From Altererythrobacter xiamenensis (lineage in GTDB: Bacteria > Pseudomonadota > Alphaproteobacteria > Sphingomonadales > Sphingomonadaceae), in the NCBI RefSeq assembly GCF_900177715.1, contig NZ_FXWG01000003.1, positions 434,001 through 498,000 of the forward strand: DNA of 64,000 nt. Reading direction: 5' to 3'. The notes beneath the pieces are model-generated. The model saw only the letters and a list, made by a program, of their open reading frames with translations. It was not told the origin of the DNA and searched no databases. The number at the start of each line of letters is the position of its first letter. Positions within the stretch are counted from its first letter, which is position 1. Of this stretch, positions 55,198-64,000 are shown one piece after another. A program made the translations under genes and the position numbers.

Positions 55198-56074
55198 CGC
55201 CCGTCTGATAGCAGACCCGGCCACATTGGAAACGCGGCTTGAAGCGGCGACGAACGCGCTGGAGGAGCGCGGACTGCGCCTGGCGCTTGCACGCATGCTC
55301 GATCATCACGGCGAAGTCGTGCAGCTTTCCCTGCCAGAAGGCGAAGCAAGCGACCTACTGAAGGTTCTCGACGAACATTTCGCGCCTGCGGACATGCTCG
55401 TTGCGAAACGCGATTTTGCGACACCGCATCTCTTCATCTCGGACATGGATTCGACCATGATCGGACAGGAATGCATCGACGAGCTGGCCGACTATGCCGG
55501 GATAAAGCCGCAGATCGCGGCCATCACGGAGCGCGCTATGCAGGGTGAACTCGATTTCGAAAGCGCACTGCGCGAACGCGTCGCCTTGCTCGAAGGGCTG
55601 GGCGAAAGCGCGATCGAGCAATGCCTTGCCGAGCGTATCAAGCCGATGGAAGGCGCGCGCACTTTGGTCGAAACCCTGCGTTCGAAGGGGTGCCGCACCG
55701 TGCTGGTGACGGGCGGGTTCCATCACTTCGCCGATCCGGTTGCAGAACAACTGGGCTTCGAACATGTCGTTGCCAATCGCCTCGAAGTCGAAGGCGGCAA
55801 GCTAACCGGCGGCCTGATTGGCCCGATCACCGATAGCGGCGTGAAACGCGCAACGCTGGAAGAAGAAATGGGCAAGCTGGGCGCGGGCGCAATTTCGCTT
55901 GCGACCGGAGACGGCGCGAATGATGTGCCGATGCTGCAAGCGGCCGATTACGGCGTGGCTTTCCGCGCAAAACCTGTCGCGCGCGATGCAGCAACCGGGC
56001 GGATCGACCGCGGCGATCTGACCTCGCTGCTCAAGCTGCTCGACATTCCCGAAAGCGAGTGGATTGCGGGCTAA
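55190..56074 (+). CDS. serB: Phosphoserine phosphatase
   Basis: A 294-aa HAD-superfamily enzyme, last step of serine synthesis. The catalytic motif is ISDMDSTMIGQECIDELAD with the nucleophilic aspartate, then LVTGGFHHF and GDGANDVPML. An N-terminal ACT-like region (about 1-75) precedes it. The frame has no ATG near the start; TTG at 55190 follows AGGAGAAACTGAA and gives MLIARLIADP, the family's usual opening. It overlaps the miaA start by eight bases in opposite direction. Confidence 0.92.
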   Translation: MLIARLIADPATLETRLEAATNALEERGLRLALARMLDHHGEVVQLSLPEGEASDLLKVLDEHFAPADMLVAKRDFATPHLFISDMDSTMIGQECIDELADYAGIKPQIAAITERAMQGELDFESALRERVALLEGLGESAIEQCLAERIKPMEGARTLVETLRSKGCRTVLVTGGFHHFADPVAEQLGFEHVVANRLEVEGGKLTGGLIGPITDSGVKRATLEEEMGKLGAGAISLATGDGANDVPMLQAADYGVAFRAKPVARDAATGRIDRGDLTSLLKLLDIPESEWIAG

Positions 56075-56742
56075 AGCCAGGTGCTAATCTGCGCGAGAGG
56101 CTTCTTGCGCAGCGCATGAGCCGGCACAGTCGCGTCCTCGCTAGGGTGGCCGACCACCACGATCATCAGCGGCTTTTCATGTTCCGGGCGGCCGCATAGA
56201 TCGCGCAGGAAGCCCATGGGCGAGGGCGTGTGGGTGAGGGTGCTGCAGCCCGCTTCGTGCAGCGTCGCGATCAGCATGCCGCAGGCGATGCCGACGCTTT
56301 CGTTGACGTAATAGTTCTGCGTCTTGCCGTCCTCTTGGATCCCGCCCTTTCGTTGGGCGAAGACCACGATCAGCCACGGCGCGGTTTCGAGGAAGGGCTT
56401 CTCGGCGTCGGTCCCAAGCGGCGCGAGCGCATCGAGCCAATGTTCGCTGGCCTTGCCGGCATAAAACACGCGCTCCTCCTCTTCGGCGGCTTCGCGGATG
56501 GCGCGCTTTTTCTCAGGCGAGGAGACGACGGCGAAGTGCCAGGGCTGGTGATTGGCCCCATTGGGCGCAGTGCCTGCGGCCTCGATCGCTGCTTCTATGA
56601 CCTCACGCGGCACCGGCTCGTCCGAAAAGTAGCGGCAGCTGCGACGCTTCTTGAGTCGGTCACGCAAGGCCTCGGCGCGTGCGATACTTTCCGCATCGTT
56701 GAGAGCGGGAAGCGAATAGGGGATTGTGTCGTGGTCTTTCAT
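56071..56742 (-). CDS. Nitroreductase family protein
   Basis: A 223-aa FMN-dependent oxidoreductase. RLKKRRSCRYFSDEPVPREVIEAAIEAAGTAPNGANHQPWHFAVV (about 28-72) is the FMN-binding signature, and VGIACGMLIATLHEAGCSTLTHTPSPMGFLRDL the second. It resembles iodotyrosine deiodinase-type nitroreductases. The substrate is unknown. It converges with serB, overlapping by four bases, and is divergent from coq4 at 56856. Confidence 0.87.
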   Translation of the reverse strand: MKDHDTIPYSLPALNDAESIARAEALRDRLKKRRSCRYFSDEPVPREVIEAAIEAAGTAPNGANHQPWHFAVVSSPEKKRAIREAAEEEERVFYAGKASEHWLDALAPLGTDAEKPFLETAPWLIVVFAQRKGGIQEDGKTQNYYVNESVGIACGMLIATLHEAGCSTLTHTPSPMGFLRDLCGRPEHEKPLMIVVVGHPSEDATVPAHALRKKPLAQISTWL

Positions 56743-56795
56743 GGCCCCTCCTATCCCTCTTTCGCGGGCCGGAGGAAAGGCGTTACGTGGACATG

Positions 56796-56817
56796 CAATT
56801 TACATTGTTGTAAGTTG
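56796..56817. promoter_or_regulatory. Inverted repeat in the nitroreductase/coq4 gap
   Basis: CAA-T-TTACA-TTGT-TGTAA-G-TTG is symmetric over 16 of 22 positions and lies 38 bases before the coq4 ATG, between divergent genes. It is a plausible operator; its TTACA/TGTAA halves resemble the aceA palindrome, which may be coincidence of AT-rich promoter sequence. Confidence 0.4.
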
Positions 56818-56855
56818 TTGCCTGCTACGCGATTGCGCCTCTTGAGGAGTTTACC

Positions 56856-57656
56856 ATGGCTGTCATCGACCGACCGCTCTGCGACCCCGATCGCAAGACC
56901 TCGGGCTTTCATCCTTTCAAGGTGTTACACCATTTCCGCAAGCTGGTCGCCGACAAGGAAGATACAGAGCAGGTCTTCCACATAATCGAAGCGATGAAGG
57001 GCAAGAAGAGCCACCGGCAGGCGTGGGATTTCATCCAGTCGGAAAAGGGCGAGGCGTTCATGCGCAGGGAAGTCGATATTCCCGGCATGCTCGACGATCA
57101 CGAACGGTGGGCCGATTGCGGACCGAACACCGTCGCTCAGCATTATATCCGTTTCATGAAACGTGAGGGCTTGAGCGCAGCGGGCCTCGTGGAGGAAAGC
57201 CACAAGTGGCAGCCTGCCGATCAGCGGATACAGGACAAGACCGAATGGTATTTCGAGCGCCTGCGTGACACGCACGACCTGTTCCATGTGCTCACGACAT
57301 ACGGGCGCGATGCCCTGGGTGAGGCGTGCCTGCTCGGTTACAGCTATGAGCAGAACCACAATCTCGGTATCAAGTTCATCGCCTATGCGGGCGCCAACGA
57401 GATCCGCAAATCGACCGGCACCAAGGCACCGCTTTTCAAAGCGGTGAGCGAAGGCCGCAGGCTGGGTCGGGAGGCGGGCCGGATCGCGCATGAGGATATC
57501 GAGGCGCTGATGCGCGAGGATATCGACGCGGCCCGCAAGCGGCTGAAGATCGGTGAGCCGGTGGTCTATCGCCAGTGCCTCGCTACGCTGGAGGCAGAGG
57601 GCTATCTCGATAGCGACCTCATGCAGCCACAAGATGCTCAGGCGCAGGCAGCCTAG
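56856..57656 (+). CDS. coq4: Ubiquinone biosynthesis protein Coq4
   Basis: A 266-aa protein of the COQ4 family, needed for ubiquinone synthesis as a scaffold and, in recent work on the family, for C1 decarboxylation/hydroxylation of the ring. The zinc motif HDX2HX11E is present at residues 140, 141, 144 and 156 (HDLFHVLTTYGRDALGEA). The long N-terminus and the C-terminal tail are typical of alphaproteobacterial forms. It stands alone with a short divergent control region. Confidence 0.88.
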   Translation: MAVIDRPLCDPDRKTSGFHPFKVLHHFRKLVADKEDTEQVFHIIEAMKGKKSHRQAWDFIQSEKGEAFMRREVDIPGMLDDHERWADCGPNTVAQHYIRFMKREGLSAAGLVEESHKWQPADQRIQDKTEWYFERLRDTHDLFHVLTTYGRDALGEACLLGYSYEQNHNLGIKFIAYAGANEIRKSTGTKAPLFKAVSEGRRLGREAGRIAHEDIEALMREDIDAARKRLKIGEPVVYRQCLATLEAEGYLDSDLMQPQDAQAQAA

Positions 57657-57665
57657 TTCGCAGAG

Positions 57666-60235
<2,570 letters not shown>

Positions 60236-60245
60236 GCGCGCGCCT

Positions 60246-60926
60246 TTAGCGGCGCATCGTCGGCACCGCCAGTCCCACCTCGCGTTTATGCCACCTCGTG
60301 TCGCCCACCCACCACGCAATTGCGGTGAGCACGCCGAACGCGAGCAGCGCCTGGATGTAGAGGCCAAGGCCTGCCTCGACAGGCTCCGGGCCGAACCAGT
60401 TGATGGCCTGGAACAGCAGCATCACGACCAGCAGGATCGCTGCCGGACCGATCGGCCCCTTGGTCCGCTTGATGAACCAGACGAAGGCTCCGATCGTGAT
60501 GAAAAGCTCCAGTGCGATCGCCGCGACCGGGTAATTCCACAGGCCGAGGCCGAAGGTCCGCTCCCCGCCGGCAATCGTCAGATCCGGGCGATGAGAGATG
60601 AAATCGAGCACCCAGTGAGACAGCACGACTGCCGCGCCCAGTATCCCTGCAAAAACGTCCCGCCGCACCGCAACGATCACCAGGCCGAACATTACCGCCC
60701 AGACCGCGCTGCCCAGCAGGCTGTGAGTGTAAGGCATGTGGTAGAGATCGAACGGGACCATCTTGGTTGCGCCGGGCTCGATCCGCATCTTCTCGATCCC
60801 CACCGCCGCGAAGATGAAGAAAGCCCAGTCGACCAGCTGCGCTCCGATGAAGAGCGTGGCGAGCTTGGGGGCGCGCTCGCTGATGGCCGCTGCCGCAAAA
60901 GCAGGTGCGAAGTGTCCGATGAACAT
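60246..60926 (-). CDS. Integral membrane protein of unknown function, 226 aa
   Basis: A protein with about six membrane helices. Charged motifs lie between them: [38 protein letters not shown]. The histidine and aspartate pattern ([14 protein letters not shown]) resembles membrane-bound YdjM-type metal-dependent hydrolase-like proteins. It lies 10 bases before purL on the same strand. I cannot name a substrate. Confidence 0.75.
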   Translation of the reverse strand: MFIGHFAPAFAAAAISERAPKLATLFIGAQLVDWAFFIFAAVGIEKMRIEPGATKMVPFDLYHMPYTHSLLGSAVWAVMFGLVIVAVRRDVFAGILGAAVVLSHWVLDFISHRPDLTIAGGERTFGLGLWNYPVAAIALELFITIGAFVWFIKRTKGPIGPAAILLVVMLLFQAINWFGPEPVEAGLGLYIQALLAFGVLTAIAWWVGDTRWHKREVGLAVPTMRR

Positions 60927-60929
60927 GAG

Positions 60930-61334
60930 CTATCCCGTGACGCGTAGAGTGACAGCTGTGGCGATGGCGCTGGCTGCAGCGGTGGCAACGGCACCCCAGG
61001 CAATGTCCATCAGGCTGATATGCGTCGACCAGACCTTCATGACGGCCTGGCTGGTGAGGTCGAAGGTCGCATAGCATAGCGCGCCCAGCATCGCTCCGTT
61101 CAACATCGCCGTGACGACGCTACCGGCCTCCAGACCGGGCCGGATGGCAAAATAGACCATGCCGACGAGGTAGATCAGATAAAATGCGATTGCGGGCGCA
61201 GCGCGGAATTCCTCCGCCATGATCTCGCCTATCACCGGCCGGTAGAGATTGGGGCCGGCCCAGCGCAGCCAGATTGCATCGAGAATGCCGAAAGCGACCG
61301 CGGCGACCACATATGCGACGACGAACTTTATCAT
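60930..61334 (-). CDS. DUF2177 family membrane protein
   Basis: A 134-aa protein with four helices. LDAIWLRWAGPNLYRP near residue 19 and ATFDLTSQAVMKVW (about 90-103) are hallmarks of DUF2177. Function unknown. Three bases separate it from the next membrane protein on the strand, so the two are probably co-transcribed and possibly with purL. Confidence 0.85.
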   Translation of the reverse strand: MIKFVVAYVVAAVAFGILDAIWLRWAGPNLYRPVIGEIMAEEFRAAPAIAFYLIYLVGMVYFAIRPGLEAGSVVTAMLNGAMLGALCYATFDLTSQAVMKVWSTHISLMDIAWGAVATAAASAIATAVTLRVTG

Positions 61335-61386
61335 TTCTCACCCCGTTTGTTTTGCATAGCCTTGACCGTGTGAGCCGCGCCGGTCA

Positions 61387-61668
61387 ATGCTCCACGCCAT
61401 GGAGGAGAGCGAACCAATTACCGAAAATGCTTCCGATATTTCGCAGATGAGCTTCGAGCAGGCGCTGGCCGCCCTCGAAGAGATCGTCCAGCAGTTGGAA
61501 AGCGGCAGCGTGCCGCTCGACCGGTCGATCGAGCTCTATGAACGCGGAGAGGCGCTGCGCAAGGCGTGTCAGGCCCGGCTCGACAGCGCGCAGCATCGAA
61601 TCGAGCGAATCGTGACCGACCAATCCGGTGCGCCATCCAGCACGGCGCCGCTCGATTCGGACGGATAG
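61387..61668 (+). CDS. xseB: Exodeoxyribonuclease VII small subunit
   Basis: A 93-aa protein. SFEQALAALEEIVQQLESGSVPLDRSIELYERGEALRKACQARLDSAQHRIE is the complete XseB helical domain that packs on XseA. XseA is not in the window. An ATG four codons later (61399) is the alternative start. It is the first gene of an apparent xseB-ispA-coaD run; ispA begins four bases after its stop. Confidence 0.92.
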   Translation: MLHAMEESEPITENASDISQMSFEQALAALEEIVQQLESGSVPLDRSIELYERGEALRKACQARLDSAQHRIERIVTDQSGAPSSTAPLDSDG

Positions 61669-61672
61669 GATC

Positions 61673-62578
61673 GTGCAAACCGAAATCGATGCAAATTTGC
61701 TTGCGGAAGGTCTCGTGCGGGTTCAGCGCGAGGTCGACGAAGTGTTCGACGCGTTCCTCCCTGTCCCGCAGGATTCCCGCGCCCGTCTCGTCGAAGCGAT
61801 GCGCTATGCCGCGATCGGCGGTGGCAAGCGCGTTCGCCCCCTGCTGCTGGTCAGCACGGCCGAGCTTTTCGGTGTCGATCGCGATGCCGCATTGAGAGCC
61901 GCTTGCGCCGTAGAAGCGATCCATGTCTATTCGCTCATCCATGACGATTTGCCGTGCATGGACGATGACGATCTTCGTCGGGGCAAACCGACGGTGCACA
62001 AGGAATTCGACGAGGCGACCGCAGTTCTGGCGGGCGATTCCCTGCACGCGCTGGCATTCGAGATTCTCTCCGAACAGGCGACCAGCACCGATCCGTTCAT
62101 CCGTTCCGAACTGATCGCGACGCTTGGCTCGGCCAGCGGAATGAATGGCATGGCTGGCGGCCAGATGATGGACATGATGTCGGAGGAAGAGGACTACGAC
62201 CTCCACACCATTACACGTCTCCAGCAATTGAAGACCGGCGCGCTTCTCGCAGCATCGGTCGAGATGGGCGCAATTCTGGGCCGTGTGCCACCCGAAGGGC
62301 GCGTTCACCTGCGCAATTACGCCCGCGATATCGGCCTGGCCTTCCAGATTGCCGACGACCTGCTCGACTACGAGGGGGACGAAGAAAAGGCTGGCAAGGC
62401 CCTCCGCAAGGACGAGGAACAGGGCAAGGCGACATTCGTCAGCCTGATGGGGGTCGACAAGGCCCGCGAACAGGCGCGTGCGCTGGTCGAGCAGGCGATC
62501 GGGCACCTCGCCAGTCACGGGAAGGACGCCGACATGTTGAGAGCGGTCGCACGCTATATCGTGGAGAGGGACAGATGA
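61673..62578 (+). CDS. ispA: Farnesyl diphosphate synthase (polyprenyl synthetase)
   Basis: A 301-aa isoprenoid synthase. The first aspartate-rich motif is DDLPCMDDDDLRRG (first DDx2-4D), the second DDLLD. GGGKRVRPLLL binds diphosphate. It makes farnesyl diphosphate from IPP and DMAPP for ubiquinone, carotenoids and cell-wall lipids. The start is GTG at 61673 with GGATAGGA before it; the earlier ATG at 61628 lies inside xseB. It overlaps coaD by four bases. Confidence 0.92.
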   Translation: MQTEIDANLLAEGLVRVQREVDEVFDAFLPVPQDSRARLVEAMRYAAIGGGKRVRPLLLVSTAELFGVDRDAALRAACAVEAIHVYSLIHDDLPCMDDDDLRRGKPTVHKEFDEATAVLAGDSLHALAFEILSEQATSTDPFIRSELIATLGSASGMNGMAGGQMMDMMSEEEDYDLHTITRLQQLKTGALLAASVEMGAILGRVPPEGRVHLRNYARDIGLAFQIADDLLDYEGDEEKAGKALRKDEEQGKATFVSLMGVDKAREQARALVEQAIGHLASHGKDADMLRAVARYIVERDR

Positions 62579-63090
62579 GCGCGCAGAGAATTGGTATCTA
62601 TCCCGGAACCTTCGATCCGATCACCCTCGGCCATGCGGACATCATCCGCCGGGGGAGCAAGCTGGTCGACAAGCTGATAATTGGCGTCACGACCAATCCT
62701 TCGAAGAACCCGATGTTCTCGACCGAAGAGCGGCTCGCGATGGTCAAGCGTGAGGTTGCGGAACTCGGCCTCGAGAATGTCGAGGTGAAGGGCTTCAACG
62801 CGCTGCTTGTGAAGTTTGCGCGAAAGGAAGGTGCGAACGTCCTCGTCCGCGGACTCCGCGCCGTCGCCGACTTCGAATACGAATACCAGATGGCGGGCAT
62901 GAACCAGCAACTCGACGACGATATCGAGACGGTGTTCCTGATGGCCGACGTCTCGCTCCAACCGATTGCCAGCAAACTGGTCAAGGAAATCGCGCTGTTC
63001 GGCGGCGACATCACACCTTTCGTCAGCGCAGCCGTATGCGAAGATGTCATCTCGCGCGTCGAAAAGATCGGCCGACTGGGCGATTATTGA
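62575..63090 (+). CDS. coaD: Pantetheine-phosphate adenylyltransferase
   Basis: A 171-aa nucleotidyltransferase, penultimate step of CoA synthesis. GTFDPITLGHADIIRRG carries the T/HxGH-type nucleotide motif (TLGH), VRGLRAVADFEYEYQMAGMNQ the second conserved region, and DVSLQPIASKLVKEIA the C-terminal one. Start overlaps the ispA stop in ATGA, so the genes are coupled. The pantothenate gene panB lies far upstream in the window. Confidence 0.95.
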   Translation: MSAQRIGIYPGTFDPITLGHADIIRRGSKLVDKLIIGVTTNPSKNPMFSTEERLAMVKREVAELGLENVEVKGFNALLVKFARKEGANVLVRGLRAVADFEYEYQMAGMNQQLDDDIETVFLMADVSLQPIASKLVKEIALFGGDITPFVSAAVCEDVISRVEKIGRLGDY

Positions 63091-63200
63091 TCCCGCGCCA
63101 GAACAGCATAGCTGTTGAGGCCGGGTGATCATTCATTGAAGTGACAGTCACGCGGCGCTAGACCGCGCCCACACAGAAATATCAGGTTTCGCGAAGACAT

Positions 63201-63869
63201 ATGCTCAAGACCATTTTTGCTGCGGCGGCTTCATTGGCCATGCTTACCGTACCAGGCGTTGCGACAGCGCAGGAAGAGGCGCCGACCGCGCCGCGCGCCT
63301 TCAATCCGATCAATTACAATGTCGCAGAAGACCCGGAAAACGTCTGGGTGCTCGACCTCTCCAATGGCGAGCGTGTCTCCATTCGCCTGATGCCGAGCTG
63401 GGCCCCGAGCCATGTCGAGCGGATCAAGACGCTGACCCGCCAGGGTTTCTATGACGGCGTGATCTTCCACCGCGTTATCGATGGCTTCATGGCGCAGGGT
63501 GGCGATCCGACCGGCACCGGGCAGGGCGGGTCCGAGCTTCCGGATCTCGAGGAAGAGTTCAACCCGATGCCGCATGTCCGCGGTACGCTCTCGATGGCCC
63601 GCGCGGCGAGCGAAGACAGCGCCAACAGCCAGTTCTTCATCGTGTTCTACCCGCGTTTCAGCCTCGACAAGCGCTATACCAATCTCGGCCGGGTGATCGA
63701 CAACATGGCCGGTGTCGACGCGATCGCCAAGGGCGAGCCTCCGGCGAACCCGACACGTATCCTGCAGGCGTCGCTTGCCTCGGACAATCGCCCTGTTCCC
63801 GCGGCTGCGCCCGTAGAGCAGGAAGAGGAAATCTCAGCCGACATGCTGAGCGCGCCGATCGAAGAGTAA
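63201..63869 (+). CDS. Exported peptidylprolyl isomerase (cyclophilin type)
   Basis: A 222-aa protein with a signal peptide (residues 1-23, ending ATA) and a cyclophilin domain (about 45-190). The active-site residues lie in FYDGVIFHRVIDGFMAQGGDPTGTG, and SANSQFFIVFYPRFSLDKRYTNLGRV. A glutamate-rich tail follows. It helps fold proteins in the periplasm. It is separated from coaD by 110 bases and from queA by 39. Confidence 0.93.
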   Translation: MLKTIFAAAASLAMLTVPGVATAQEEAPTAPRAFNPINYNVAEDPENVWVLDLSNGERVSIRLMPSWAPSHVERIKTLTRQGFYDGVIFHRVIDGFMAQGGDPTGTGQGGSELPDLEEEFNPMPHVRGTLSMARAASEDSANSQFFIVFYPRFSLDKRYTNLGRVIDNMAGVDAIAKGEPPANPTRILQASLASDNRPVPAAAPVEQEEEISADMLSAPIEE

Positions 63870-63908
63870 GGCTTTGCAGGTGGCTGCAAGGCCACTACAG
63901 CGCGCCCG

Positions 63909-64000
63909 ATGCGCGTAGACCTGTTTGATTTCGACCTTCCGCAAGAGCTGATAGCGCTGCGCCCTGTGCGGCCGCGCGATGCGGCGCGCATGCTTGTGGT
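63909..64000 (+). CDS. queA: S-adenosylmethionine:tRNA ribosyltransferase-isomerase, N-terminal part
   Basis: The window ends 30 codons into this gene. [31 protein letters not shown] matches the start of QueA, which transfers the ribosyl part of SAM to 7-aminomethyl-7-deazaguanine in tRNA to form epoxyqueuosine. The rest lies beyond the window. Confidence 0.9.
   Translation, partial: MRVDLFDFDLPQELIALRPVRPRDAARMLV

Noticed and set aside
56796..56817. TyrR-type box, with the following gene taken as phenylalanine hydroxylase
   Set aside because: The gene is Coq4, shown by HDX2HX11E, and the repeat is arranged TTACA-N4-TGTAA, the reverse of a TyrR box (TGTAAA-N6-TTTACA).

Overview
The window looks like chromosomal DNA of a GC-rich alphaproteobacterium, most likely a sphingomonad of the Erythrobacteraceae. 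The clues are a LexA operator of the alphaproteobacterial direct-repeat type (GTTC-N7-GTTC), an EcfG-type promoter (GGAAC-N16-CGTT), an imuA-imuB-dnaE2 mutagenesis cassette, PEP-CTERM-type PrsK/PrsR regulators, a Coq4 protein and a phoR-pstCAB-phoU-phoB cluster. Genus-level placement is inference. No prophage, insertion sequence, CRISPR array or rRNA was seen.

Layout. 1-8.7 kb: tail of efp, an inositol-monophosphatase gene, tRNA-Leu(CAA), an SLC13/TrkA-C permease, an exported M20 peptidase, then isocitrate lyase divergent from an XRE-type regulator across a perfect 20-bp palindrome, and a small EcfG-promoted membrane protein. 8.8-15.4 kb: a tightly packed sugar transferase, PrsK kinase, PrsR sigma-54 activator and TPR lipoprotein. 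15.4-20.4 kb: transporters, panB and a flavin-type stress protein. 20.5-30.4 kb: two SOS units. imuA-imuB sits behind one LexA box, and a radical-SAM protein, a DUF4130-UdgX fusion and DnaE2 sit behind a second LexA box, with a PilZ gene between them and an extensin-like gene trailing. 30.4-36.9 kb: phosphate uptake and sensing (phoB, phoU, pstB, pstA, pstC, phoR, all minus strand) with a Pho box, and tRNA-Glu. 36.9-43 kb: recJ, a flavodoxin-like protein, an unknown gene next to an AHH-type nuclease, nitronate monooxygenase, amidohydrolase. 43-54 kb: a VWA protein, leuA with a leucine-rich leader peptide, thioesterase and epoxide hydrolase, an FMN hydroxyacid oxidase, I78-like and YceI proteins, and ilvB-ilvN-ilvC. 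54-64 kb: miaA and serB divergent with overlapping starts, nitroreductase, coq4, purL, three small membrane proteins, then xseB, ispA, coaD, a cyclophilin and the start of queA.

How the genes work together. Branched-chain amino acid synthesis is represented by leuA and ilvBNC, each with an upstream structure that could attenuate transcription. The phosphate cluster forms a closed sensing and transport loop except that pstS, the periplasmic binding protein, is absent from the window. The most striking part is 20.5-29.6 kb. Error-prone translesion synthesis (ImuA, ImuB, DnaE2) is joined to a radical-SAM/UdgX pair of unknown chemistry, and both transcription units have a LexA box placed over a -10 element only a few bases before the start codon. 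That predicts leaderless, DNA-damage-induced mRNAs. DnaE2 also carries an in-frame 78-bp inverted repeat that looks like an inserted palindromic element.
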